Assembly (NCBI RefSeq): GCF_000466685.1
Contig: NZ_ANNG01000016.1
Coordinates: 1-53,453, forward strand
Source: Campylobacter concisus UNSWCS
Lineage (GTDB): Bacteria; Campylobacterota; Campylobacteria; Campylobacterales; Campylobacteraceae
Direction of reading: 5' to 3'
DNA: 53,453 bases
Part shown: piece by piece, positions 1-7,680 of the stretch
Position numbering within the stretch: position 1 is the first letter of the stretch
Layout: each line of letters opens with the position of its first letter
The notes under the pieces: generated by a model
Told to the model about the DNA's origin: nothing
Databases searched by the model: none
The model's input: only the letters and a program-made list of their open reading frames with translations
Program-made: the position numbers and the translations under genes

Positions 1-365
1 ATTTAATAATCAAAAAGCTTAAACAAAAATGCATGCAGTGCTTTAGCACAATTGCATGCCACCTCTAACGTGCGAGGGGATTGGGGGATTTAAAAAGGGG
101 GATAAGGGGACGGCTTCGTAATTCAAGTCCCCTTGTATCCCTTTAGAATAATTTGAATAAAAAAGAAATTTACAAATTTAATCAAGCTATTTTACAAATT
201 TTAAAATTTCATGAGCGAGTAATTTCGGCTCTAAAATTTGAGCTAAGCGATAAGTGAAGTCAAATTTTAATAGTCAATTCTTAGAGGTAAATCGGATTTT
301 AAAATTTACAAAACAACGCATGCAACAGCGCCAACACGCCACATATCTAAATTTTCTAGCAAAAT
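1..365. other. Gene-free region with G-run cluster and hairpins
   Basis: No coding region can be supported here. Bases 31-59 form an imperfect palindrome (GCATGCA arm, GTGCT/AGCAC core). Bases 76-109 on the plus strand hold four runs of four or five G separated by 3, 9 and 4 bases, which is unusual in such AT-rich DNA. Bases 104-111 and 127-134 are perfect 8-base inverted repeats, and the stem can extend imperfectly outward. The rest is AT-rich and contains several AAATTT motifs. It lies downstream of the minus-strand gluQ-RS gene, so it may include its terminator. Confidence 0.6.
104..134. repeat. Inverted repeat (hairpin, 8-bp perfect arms)
   Basis: AAGGGGAC at 104-111 is the exact reverse complement of GTCCCCTT at 127-134, with a 15-base loop. 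The flanks AAGGGGGAT and GTATCCCTT add partial pairing. The G-rich arm overlaps the four-G-run cluster, so hairpin and G-quadruplex would compete. The function is unknown; it could be an old element end or a terminator. Confidence 0.6.
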
Positions 366-1256
366 TTAAGAGCCCATCAACTTTTCAGCCATACTTTTGA
401 GCTTAAATTCATACAAAAGGTTTGAAATTTTATCTGCTGAGCTTAAATTTAGTCCAAGATCACTTGCTAGCATTTTGTAGTAAATTTGAGGATTTTGGCT
501 TAGATCTATTGGCGGTGATTTCGAGCTTTTAGAAAGCTTTTTAGCTCCGTATAAAAGTAGCTTGTGATGGATAAATTTAGCATTTAAAAAGCTAAAATTT
601 AGCCTTTTTGCAAGGTATCTTTGAGCTAGCGTGCAAGGCAGCAAGTCCTCACCTCTAACGACCAAATTTACCCCCATATCCTCATCGTCAATGACGCTTG
701 CAAAGTTGTAAGCTGGGGTAAAGTCCTTTTTATAAATGACAAAATCGCCCATCTGCACTGCCACGATCCTGCCAAGTTCGTCGTTTTCATCCACGCTTAG
801 TCTGATAGCGGTTTTATCTTTTATAAATTTTAGCTTTTTATCTTTGCAAATTTTAGTGTAAATGCCGTTTTCATAGGCATCTTTGGTAGCTCTTGTGCAT
901 TCACATATGTAAATTTTATCTAGCTTTTCAAGTGCGTTTTCATATCTTTTAGTTCTTGTTTTAAAGCTAAAATTACGCTCAAAGTCGCCAACACTTGTAG
1001 CACCTTTGTCATAGCAAAGCCCCAGAAATTCTAAAACGTCAAAGATATTTTGAACAAATTCGCGCCGGTATCTGCCAAGGTCATAATCATCAATCCTTAA
1101 GTGCAAAACGCCACCCAATGAGCGCGTCAAAAGATAAGTCAAGATGAAGTTGTAGGCGTTGCCAGCGTGTAGATAGCCGCTTGGCGTCGGAGCTATGCGA
1201 GAGACTATGCCACCAGATGGTGGCAAATAGTCATCAATCTCTTGGTCTAGCCTCAT
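366..1256 (-). CDS. gluQ: Glutamyl-Q tRNA(Asp) synthetase-like protein
   Basis: This truncated class I glutamyl-tRNA synthetase paralog (296 aa) lacks the anticodon-binding half. Family members load glutamate onto the queuosine base of tRNA(Asp) in the cytoplasm. The HIGH-like motif is LHAG (residues 29-32) and the KMSKS-like motif is KLSKS (240-244). A zinc site of GluQ-RS type is visible: Cys118 and Cys120 followed by Thr-Arg-Ala, then Tyr133 and Cys137. Its start lies 23 bases inside the end of the upstream RRM gene, so the two are probably cotranscribed. A discriminating GluRS of the non-Q type is less likely because of the length and the zinc motif. Confidence 0.85.
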   Translation of the reverse strand: MRLDQEIDDYLPPSGGIVSRIAPTPSGYLHAGNAYNFILTYLLTRSLGGVLHLRIDDYDLGRYRREFVQNIFDVLEFLGLCYDKGATSVGDFERNFSFKTRTKRYENALEKLDKIYICECTRATKDAYENGIYTKICKDKKLKFIKDKTAIRLSVDENDELGRIVAVQMGDFVIYKKDFTPAYNFASVIDDEDMGVNLVVRGEDLLPCTLAQRYLAKRLNFSFLNAKFIHHKLLLYGAKKLSKSSKSPPIDLSQNPQIYYKMLASDLGLNLSSADKISNLLYEFKLKSMAEKLMGS

Positions 1257-1479
1257 TTACTCTTAAAGTGCGTCCGCCGAGTTCTTTTTCATTTAGTGCG
1301 TCGATCGCCTTTTGGCCCTCGTTCGCGTCGTCCATTTCAACAAAGCCAAAGCCCTTTGAGCGGTCTGTCTCTCTATCTTTTACGATTTTTGCGCGCCTTA
1401 CTTCACCAAATTGTGCAAAAGCTTCCTTCAACTCTGCCTCTGTCGTTCTATACGACAAATTTCCTACATAAATGTTCAC
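1234..1479 (-). CDS. RNA-binding protein with a single RRM domain
   Basis: This 81-residue protein is one RNA recognition motif with little else. RNP2 is IYVGNL (residues 3-8) and RNP1 is KGFGFVEM (42-49), both with the aromatic residues that stack on RNA bases. It resembles the small cold-shock or glycine-rich-type RRM proteins of bacteria, but the Gly-rich tail is missing. It is the first gene of a probable two-gene unit with gluQ-RS, whose start overlaps its last codons. The RNA target is not known. Confidence 0.9.
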   Translation of the reverse strand: MNIYVGNLSYRTTEAELKEAFAQFGEVRRAKIVKDRETDRSKGFGFVEMDDANEGQKAIDALNEKELGGRTLRVNEARPRD

Positions 1480-1703
1480 AGGAGTGTTCCTTAAAAAAAT
1501 TACCGATTTATTCGGTTAGTGTGATAATAGCTAATTTTCGTCAAAATAACGTTAAAAACCAAAAAATTATTACAAATTTTAAAAAAATATCCTTAAAAGC
1601 CACAAATCACAATACCACGGCATTTTAATATCTATCACCAAACAAAATTTATCCTTAAGTTTAAGTAGAATAATTAAATAAAAAATTACAATTTTTTTAT
1701 AAA

Positions 1704-2255
1704 CTATTTATAAAGTAAATTATTTTTTACTTTAAGGTAAGCCTCATCACCAAGTAAATTTTTCACTATAAAAAGTGCAAATTCCATAGAAAAAGCAGGT
1801 CCCTTGCCAGTAATGATATTTTGATCTTTTAGCACGTTTTTATCGCTCACATAGCCTATTTTGTCGCTTCTTACATTCTCTTCAAAGCCAGGATAGCAAA
1901 CAAAATGCTCTTTTAGCACACGAGCTCGCTCAAGCACCATAGGAGCGGCACAAATGGCACAAATTAGCTTACCTTTTTTGTCAAATTCTTGCAAAATTTC
2001 TCTTAGCTTGGTGTCATTTGCGAGATTTTCTGCACCAGGCAGACCCCCTGGAAGCACGATCGCATCATAGCCTAGCTCCTCCACCTCACGAAGTGTGACA
2101 TCAGCTTTTACATTTATATTGTGAGCACCCCTGATCTGCGCGTCCTTCAAGCTAGCGATAGATGCTATAGCTCCAGCTCTACGCAAAACATCGACGGAGG
2201 TTAGCGCCTCGATCTCCTCAAAACCATCAGCTAGGATTACGGCTACTTTTTTCAT
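1704..2255 (-). CDS. DJ-1/PfpI family protein (YajL/ThiJ-like)
   Basis: This 183-aa protein has a DJ-1/PfpI fold typical of YajL/DJ-1. The nucleophile-elbow cysteine is Cys102 in the motif AICAAP, with a second Cys at 99. The partnering glutamate lies in GFEEIEA near residue 14. Members protect against oxidative and carbonyl stress; the exact activity (chaperone or glyoxalase/deglycase) is disputed in the literature and cannot be read from sequence. It is divergent from the selenoprotein gene at 2337, which is also a redox protein. Its 3' flank to 1480 holds no gene. Confidence 0.88.
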   Translation of the reverse strand: MKKVAVILADGFEEIEALTSVDVLRRAGAIASIASLKDAQIRGAHNINVKADVTLREVEELGYDAIVLPGGLPGAENLANDTKLREILQEFDKKGKLICAICAAPMVLERARVLKEHFVCYPGFEENVRSDKIGYVSDKNVLKDQNIITGKGPAFSMEFALFIVKNLLGDEAYLKVKNNLLYK

Positions 2256-2300
2256 AAAATCGTCCTTTCTCGTGTTATCTGTTTGTTAGGATAAATTTTA

Positions 2301-2306
2301 TATAAT
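2301..2306 (+). promoter_or_regulatory. Probable -10 box for the SelW-like gene
   Basis: TATAAT stands 30 bases before the ATG at 2337. A good ribosome-binding site, GAAAGGA at 2324-2330, follows six bases before that start. No clear -35 is visible, as is usual in Campylobacter. Confidence 0.6.
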
Positions 2307-2336
2307 CAAAGCTTATTTCACAAGAAAGGACAGAGC

Positions 2337-2594
2337 ATGCAAGTAAAAATTATTTACTGCAACTCTTGAAACTATCGTCCGGTAGCTTCTCGTGTAGAAG
2401 ATGAAATAAAAGCGAACTTTAGTGATGCAAGAGTCGAGTTGGTTGTAGGAGATGGTGGAAATTTCATCGTCGAGGTTGATGGAAACGTTATCTTTTCTAA
2501 AAAGGATCGCATCGGAAACGATGAGTCAAGGTTCCCACACGGCGAAGAGATCACAACTCTTATAAACAAATATCTCAAAGAAAAGTCGGCTTAA
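2337..2594 (+). CDS. SelW-like (Rdx family) selenoprotein with in-frame UGA = selenocysteine
   Basis: This gene is invisible to standard ORF calling because codon 11 (2367-2369) is TGA. Reading through it as Sec gives 85 residues ending at TAA 2592-2594. The N-terminus YCNSU (residues 7-11) is the CxxU redox motif of selenoprotein W. It is followed by YRP, a Gly-rich turn (GDGGNF), a VEVDGNVIFSKK strand pair and a C-terminal helix, as in the Rdx fold. It has a TATAAT box and a strong ribosome-binding site. A hairpin at 2386-2400 is positioned as a bacterial SECIS. The rest of the frame is open and protein-like, so a pseudogene is unlikely. The role is probably thiol redox; the substrate is unknown. 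Confidence 0.88.
2386..2400 (+). promoter_or_regulatory. Candidate bacterial SECIS element
   Basis: The stem CTTCT/AGAAG (2386-2390 with 2396-2400) closes a five-base loop CGTGT with G at its second position. The loop begins 21 bases after the UGA, within the roughly 16-37 base spacing known for bacterial SECIS hairpins. After one mismatch the stem gains an A-U and a U-G pair. This is the SelB-binding signal expected for Sec insertion. Confidence 0.65.
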
Positions 2595-2637
2595 TGCTAA
2601 CTAGCGGGGCAGGCAACTGCCTCGTTTTGCTCCAAAT

Positions 2638-3249
2638 TTACTCTTTAAATTTTATCTCATCTTTTTTATATTTTTTAAGTAGCTCATTTATCTGGTTTTG
2701 AAATTTCCCCCATCTTGCTTCACTGCCATGCTTTGCGAAGAGCCTTTTAGCATGAGAGATCAAAATTTCACTTTTGTCTTTTATTAAAAGATATTCATAG
2801 AGCTGATTTATCGCTGCAAGGCCGTTTTCTTCAAGCATTAGCTCTATTAAATTTTCTTCAGAGCTATTTTGCTCAAAAAATTTAAAAACAAAACCAAGAT
2901 CATTTGCTACATTTTCATAAATTTTAGCCATGTCACTATCTGGCTCTAACTCGTAGTGTGAAGCAGATGTGCGAGTGATTTCATGTACTCTAGCTCTAAA
3001 ATGACACTCATACTCTTTTGGCTTGCTAAGCGCTTCTTTGCCAAGGGTAGCCTCTATAAAAGGGGCGTAAATACCGCAATTTATATAAAATCTCGTGCGC
3101 TCTGAGCTATTGCCGCTGCTTTTTTGAAAATTTACAACATAGATAAAATTTGGAGTATTTTTGTAGAAATTTAAAGCGCTCTTGCTAAAGCCATTATACT
3201 TAAATAGTGGCTTTAGTAGAGCGATAAGCTCGTCAAATTTCTCTTTCAT
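2638..3249 (-). CDS. DUF4304 domain protein
   Basis: This 203-aa soluble protein has no signal peptide or membrane segment. The first half looks like DUF4304: a start of the type 'LKPLFKYNGFSKSALNFYK', then a strand with INFQKS-like residues (here VVNFQKSSG) and FYINCGIY. The C-terminal half is helical and Lys-rich. No catalytic residues are recognisable. It sits downstream of efp on the same strand with a 24-base gap and may be read from it. Function unknown. Confidence 0.6.
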   Translation of the reverse strand: MKEKFDELIALLKPLFKYNGFSKSALNFYKNTPNFIYVVNFQKSSGNSSERTRFYINCGIYAPFIEATLGKEALSKPKEYECHFRARVHEITRTSASHYELEPDSDMAKIYENVANDLGFVFKFFEQNSSEENLIELMLEENGLAAINQLYEYLLIKDKSEILISHAKRLFAKHGSEARWGKFQNQINELLKKYKKDEIKFKE

Positions 3250-3273
3250 AAATTTAACGTGCCAGATGTATGG

Positions 3274-3840
3274 TTATTTATTTGCGCGCTCGATGTACTC
3301 GCCACGAACGGTATCGACACGGATGACCTCGCCTTCTAATACGTGAAATGGTATCTGAACTACCGCGCCACTCTCAAGGGTAGCTGGCTTTTTGCCACCT
3401 TGTGTATCACCCTTGAAATTTGGTGGAGTTTCAACTATCTTGAGCTCGACTACTTGTGGCACTTCTACGCCGATAGCATTGCCGTTGTGAAATAAAATTT
3501 CAACCATCATGCCATCGATCATCCATTTTTTAACATCGCCCACGTCCTCGTCGCTGATCGCAACTTGCTCGTAAGTAGTCGTATCCATAAACTGGCAAAA
3601 CTCACCATCATCATAGAGGTACTGCATCTCTTTTTCTTCAAGATGCGGTTGCTCGCACTTGTCACCTGCGTGAAAAGTCTTTTCAAGAACCTTTCCATCG
3701 ACAAAAGATTTGATCTTTGCACGAACAAAAGCTGCACCCTTGCCCGGTTTAACATGTTGATATTCTACGATTTTATAAGGAACGCCATCGATCTCGATCT
3801 TTAGTCCCTTTTTTAGATCGCCCATTGAATATGAAGCCAT
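3274..3840 (-). CDS. efp: Translation elongation factor P
   Basis: EF-P (188 aa, standard length) enters the ribosome E site and relieves stalling at consecutive prolines. The three beta-barrel domains are present. The domain I loop tip is KPGKGAAF with Lys34, the residue modified by EpmA in species that have it. The C-terminus shows the family signature region around 'VDTRTGEY', here [12 protein letters not shown]. It lies 21 bases downstream of serA on the same strand, with a good purine-rich site before the ATG. Confidence 0.97.
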   Translation of the reverse strand: MASYSMGDLKKGLKIEIDGVPYKIVEYQHVKPGKGAAFVRAKIKSFVDGKVLEKTFHAGDKCEQPHLEEKEMQYLYDDGEFCQFMDTTTYEQVAISDEDVGDVKKWMIDGMMVEILFHNGNAIGVEVPQVVELKIVETPPNFKGDTQGGKKPATLESGAVVQIPFHVLEGEVIRVDTVRGEYIERANK

Positions 3841-3861
3841 TTTTTATCCTTTCGTAATTTG

Positions 3862-5439
3862 TTATATAACTGCGTATTGAGCCCAAACACAAGCTTCAAG
3901 TGCGTTTAATCTCTCTAGCGTTTCTGTTTTTATATGTTCATCAACCAAGATGACCGCAAGCGCCATGCCGTGCTCATCTCTACCAAGACGGAAGTCTGCG
4001 ATGTTTATCTTCTCGTCAGCTAAAATTTTACTGATCCGAGCGATAACGCCCGGTACGTCATGGTTTTTAAAGATGATCATCTTGCCTTTTGGCTTGAAGT
4101 CAGTCTTAAAGCCATTTACGGTTACGATGCGTTGTTGATTTTCACCAAAGACCGTGCCGCCAACGCTTACGATGCCGTTTTCAGTCGTGAGACGAACTGT
4201 GATCTTGTTTTTAAAGATACTATCTCCACCTGTGCTAGTTTCGGTAGTTATGCCTTTTTCGTCGCATAAAAATTTAGCGTTTACGTAGTTTATCGCATCG
4301 CCAAGACTCTCTTTTAAAGCGCCCACGATCGCAAAAGTTAGCATTGAATTTGCATATTCGCCAATCTGCCCATGAGTCTCTATACGGACAGCTTTGATCG
4401 CGCTTTTGTTTATCTGAGCTGCAAGAAATGCCATCTTGCTTGTAAGATCGATATAAGGCTCAACAAACGGCGGTAGATCTTCTGTTTTTATAGGTAAATT
4501 TAAAGCGTTTGGATAGCTTATACCGCGTGCTGCCAAGATAGCCTGCTCGACTGCCTCTACTGCGATGTTGCGCTGCGACTCAAGGGTATTTGCCCCAAGA
4601 TGCGGTGTGACGCTTACATTATTTAGATCAAGAAGCGGATGGCTTGTCGCTGGCTCTTTTGTAAAAACATCAATACCAGCAAATGCTATCTTGCCGCTTT
4701 TTAGCCCTTCATAAAGTGCCTCTTCATTATAAAGGCCGCCTCTAGCGCAGTTTATAAGCCTTACGCCATCTTTCATCTTTGCTATCTCTTTAGCGCCGAT
4801 CATATCGGTTGTCTCTTTGGTCTTTGGAGTGTGGATCGTGATGAAGTCGCATGCCAAGATGTCATCAAAATTTTTAGTATAAGTGCCACCCATATCGATG
4901 ACTTTAGATGGATCGATATATGGATCGTATGCGATGATATCCATGCCAAAAGCTTTTGCGCGAGCTGCTACTCTTGAGCCGATGTTACCAAAGCCGATCA
5001 CGCCTAGCTTTTTCTTAAAAAGCTCAACTCCGTACCACTTCTCGCGTTTCCAAATTCTATCTAGCTTTAGGTCGTTGTGAGCGTATTCAAGTGATCTTGC
5101 AGCTGCTAGCATGTGTGCCATAGTTAGCTCAACTGCTGCGATAGTATTTGCAGTTGGGACGTTCATAGCGATGATGCCTCTTCTCGAACAGCCATCTATA
5201 TCAACGTTATCCACGCCAACACCAGCTCTAACAATAGCTTTTAGTTTTTTACCAGCTTCTAAAAACGCCTCATTCACCTCAGTCGAGCTTCTAGTGATCG
5301 CCACATCGGCCTCGCCTAAAATTTTTAAAAGCTCGTCTTTTGGGGTATTAACTGCGTCTATTACATTTATATCTTGTTCTTTTTTTAAAAGTTCAAAACC
5401 TACTGGGTGTATCGCATCGCAAACAATGATAGTTTTCAT
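3862..5439 (-). CDS. serA: D-3-phosphoglycerate dehydrogenase
   Basis: It catalyses the first step of serine biosynthesis, oxidising 3-phosphoglycerate to 3-phosphohydroxypyruvate with NAD+. The length (525 aa) marks the long form with an intervening domain and a C-terminal ACT domain (about residues 453-525, DVPGVIARI). The NAD-binding motif GFGNIG is at 149-154. Catalytic Arg233 (in NCARGG), Glu262 and His280 are present. The ACT domain implies possible serine feedback. Its start overlaps the stop of the upstream small membrane protein by four bases (ATGA type), so the two are translationally coupled. Confidence 0.96.
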   Translation of the reverse strand: MKTIIVCDAIHPVGFELLKKEQDINVIDAVNTPKDELLKILGEADVAITRSSTEVNEAFLEAGKKLKAIVRAGVGVDNVDIDGCSRRGIIAMNVPTANTIAAVELTMAHMLAAARSLEYAHNDLKLDRIWKREKWYGVELFKKKLGVIGFGNIGSRVAARAKAFGMDIIAYDPYIDPSKVIDMGGTYTKNFDDILACDFITIHTPKTKETTDMIGAKEIAKMKDGVRLINCARGGLYNEEALYEGLKSGKIAFAGIDVFTKEPATSHPLLDLNNVSVTPHLGANTLESQRNIAVEAVEQAILAARGISYPNALNLPIKTEDLPPFVEPYIDLTSKMAFLAAQINKSAIKAVRIETHGQIGEYANSMLTFAIVGALKESLGDAINYVNAKFLCDEKGITTETSTGGDSIFKNKITVRLTTENGIVSVGGTVFGENQQRIVTVNGFKTDFKPKGKMIIFKNHDVPGVIARISKILADEKINIADFRLGRDEHGMALAVILVDEHIKTETLERLNALEACVWAQYAVI

Positions 5440-5918
5440 AATTTTACCTCTCTCACACTTGAGTGGATATCGTAAACTCTTAGCTGCAAAATGATATTTT
5501 GCAAAAGCCTTGAGTCTTGGGTATTTAAAAAGATCTGGCTTTTGGCGCCGTCCTTTACAACAGTAAAATCAACCTCGCTATTTCTTAAAGTCTGCATCAA
5601 GCAGAACATAGAGTAGATGTCGTTTTTATCTATCAAAAGTTCATATGCTGTGATCTTTGGCTTTTCTATCTTAGGTCGGTTGTATTCTATAAAAATTTCA
5701 TTTACGGGCAATACGTAATCTTTTTTCTTAATAGTTGCCAGCTCATTGATCCAGTTTTCACTGCCGGCTGTGTTTTTGGTTATATTTTGCTCACTTGTAA
5801 TATTTTTTTCAGTAGTTTGGCTGAAATTTACGCTTGCAAATTTAACAAGATAAACTCCAACCAAACCTAACATCACAAAGAGCAGAACAACAACTGATAA
5901 AAGCGTGCGTCTGCCCAT
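5436..5918 (-). CDS. Small membrane-anchored protein between rpsA and serA
   Basis: I do not recognise a named family. The 160 residues begin with a short basic N-terminus and one hydrophobic segment (about 5-27) without a clear cleavage site. This suggests a membrane anchor with a periplasmic domain. Residues 28-60 are Thr/Asn/Lys-rich and probably a linker. The C-terminal half alternates strands and helices, ending QLRVYDIHSSVREVKL. It begins five bases after rpsA and overlaps serA by four, so it is part of that operon. As I recall, C. jejuni has a putative periplasmic protein in the same position. Confidence 0.75.
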   Translation of the reverse strand: MGRRTLLSVVVLLFVMLGLVGVYLVKFASVNFSQTTEKNITSEQNITKNTAGSENWINELATIKKKDYVLPVNEIFIEYNRPKIEKPKITAYELLIDKNDIYSMFCLMQTLRNSEVDFTVVKDGAKSQIFLNTQDSRLLQNIILQLRVYDIHSSVREVKL

Positions 5919-5923
5919 TTATA

Positions 5924-7600
5924 CTAGCGTAATTGTTCTTTTATGATGTCGCCAAGTGTTACTTTGTCGTCGTTGTCATTGATCTCATTTAACACTTCAC
6001 GCTCTTTTTGTTTTGCTAGACGGCGTATGCTTAGGCGAATTCTATTTTTCTTCTCATCGATAAATGCGATAGCAGCTTCGATCTCATCGCCGATTTTAAG
6101 CGTGCTTGCATCTACGCTACCTAGATCTTCTTTGCGGATTAACGCATCGACATTATCGCCAAGCTCAACAAATACGCCGAAGTCTTTAATGTCACGGATC
6201 GTTCCTTTTACGATGTCGCCTACACTAAATTTATTAGCAAATGCTTGAACTGGACTTTGTTTTAGATCTTTTAGACTTAGAGAAATTTTTTGCTCAGCGC
6301 TGTCGATTTTGATGATCTTTACTTCAAGCTCGTCGCCAGCTTTGAACATATCTTTGCACTTGTCATTTCTATCCCAAGATGCATCTTCGTTGTGTAGCAA
6401 ACCCTCAACGCAGCCTACTCTAACAAATGCACCAAAATTTGTGATAGTTGTCACAACGCCTTTTACTACGTCGCCCTCTTTAAATTTAGCTTTAAATTCA
6501 TCAAATGGCTTTGGAAGTAAATTTTTAAGGCTCACTCTTAAGCGGTGTCCTTTTGCGTCTATTTCGATAACCTCAACATCGATCTCTTGACCTTCGCTGA
6601 TGTGATCTTTTGGATTTTTGATATTTTTATCCCATGAAATTTCAGATATGTGCAAAAATCCTTCAATATCATTTCCAAGATCAACAAATGCGCCATAAGG
6701 CTCGATATTGCTAACTGTTACTTTGATAGTATCGCCAACTTCTAGACCATCATTTATGATCTCTTCCCAAGGATCTGGAGTAGCAGCCTTGATAGATAGA
6801 GATAGGTGGCGTTTTTCGTTGTCATAGCTGATAACTTTAACTAAAACTTTATCGCCTTCTTTGTATAAAGAGCTAGGATTTACTGGGCCTTTGTAGCTTA
6901 TCTCGCTGTAATGCACAAGTCCGTCTACACCGCCAACATCAACAAACATACCATAAGTTGTGATTTTCTTAACTGTGCCCTCTATAACGCTATCGTTTTC
7001 TACTATGTTTGATAGAGCTTCTTTGCGTTTTTTGCGGTCGTCATCTAAAATTTTCTTTCTTGAGACAACGATACTGTTCTCTTCTTTATCAACTTTTATA
7101 ACTCTTACTTTGTATGATTTTCCAACTACGCCCTCAGCGTTTTTAAATCCGCTGTGCGTTCTTGGTAAGAAAAATTCTACGCCATTTGCGTCTTGAGTGA
7201 TAAAACCACCTTTATTTTTTCCAACTACTTTTACGTCGATTTCGCCAGAATTTTCAGGATCGTAAGCTTCGATGAAAGCTTTAACTTTCTCTTTTCTAAG
7301 TGCTTTTTTGTGCGACACTATAGGTCTTCCATTTCTTGATCCAGTTATTACAACTTTAATCGTATCGCCAACTTTATGCGTCAGGTTACCGTTTGCGTCA
7401 GTGATCTCAGAAACATTTAAAATGCCTTCTGACTTCTTGCCAACGTCGATTAAAACCTCATCGCCATTGATACTGACGATCTTTGCGTCACTATCTTCTT
7501 CAGTCTTTTTAAAAGACTCCTCTAACATCGCAGCAAAATCGATATCTTCGATATCTTCGTCTTTTGCTTTTCCTAATTGAACACTTTTGTTCACAGCCAT
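5924..7600 (-). CDS. rpsA: 30S ribosomal protein S1
   Basis: S1 (558 aa) binds mRNA on the small subunit and helps initiation on structured or weak ribosome-binding sites. Six S1 (OB-fold) repeats can be followed, with recurrent signatures such as YGMFVDVGGVDGLVH, YGAFVDLGNDIEGFLH and FGVFVELGDNVDALI. The length matches the six-repeat S1 of Proteobacteria. It lies downstream of ispH with an 80-base gap that may carry its own promoter, and upstream of the small membrane protein and serA. Confidence 0.97.
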   Translation of the reverse strand: MAVNKSVQLGKAKDEDIEDIDFAAMLEESFKKTEEDSDAKIVSINGDEVLIDVGKKSEGILNVSEITDANGNLTHKVGDTIKVVITGSRNGRPIVSHKKALRKEKVKAFIEAYDPENSGEIDVKVVGKNKGGFITQDANGVEFFLPRTHSGFKNAEGVVGKSYKVRVIKVDKEENSIVVSRKKILDDDRKKRKEALSNIVENDSVIEGTVKKITTYGMFVDVGGVDGLVHYSEISYKGPVNPSSLYKEGDKVLVKVISYDNEKRHLSLSIKAATPDPWEEIINDGLEVGDTIKVTVSNIEPYGAFVDLGNDIEGFLHISEISWDKNIKNPKDHISEGQEIDVEVIEIDAKGHRLRVSLKNLLPKPFDEFKAKFKEGDVVKGVVTTITNFGAFVRVGCVEGLLHNEDASWDRNDKCKDMFKAGDELEVKIIKIDSAEQKISLSLKDLKQSPVQAFANKFSVGDIVKGTIRDIKDFGVFVELGDNVDALIRKEDLGSVDASTLKIGDEIEAAIAFIDEKKNRIRLSIRRLAKQKEREVLNEINDNDDKVTLGDIIKEQLR

Positions 7601-7680
7601 CTTGATCCTTTAAATTTTATTATGCCAGTAGAGGCAAATTGGCTTATTATAGTTAATTGTGGCTTTAGCTAGGATAAATT

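Noticed and set aside
1-365. Degraded mobile element
   Set aside because: Palindromes and G-runs are present, but there are no transposase remnants or target-site duplications; I report structure only.
2368-2389. Alternative hairpin right after the UGA (GAA-CTATC / GGTAG-TTC) as SECIS
   Set aside because: Its loop starts only about seven bases after the UGA, far short of the known bacterial spacing; the hairpin at 2386-2400 fits better.
2372-2578. 68-aa ORF on the minus strand
   Set aside because: It is antisense to the UGA-containing SelW-like gene, has no ribosome-binding site, and is low-complexity Ser/Thr-rich, as typical for shadows of Campylobacter genes.
2337-2594. SelW frame as a nonsense-mutated pseudogene
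   Set aside because: The UGA is exactly at the CxxU position of the family, a SECIS-like hairpin follows, and the rest of the frame is intact with good expression signals.
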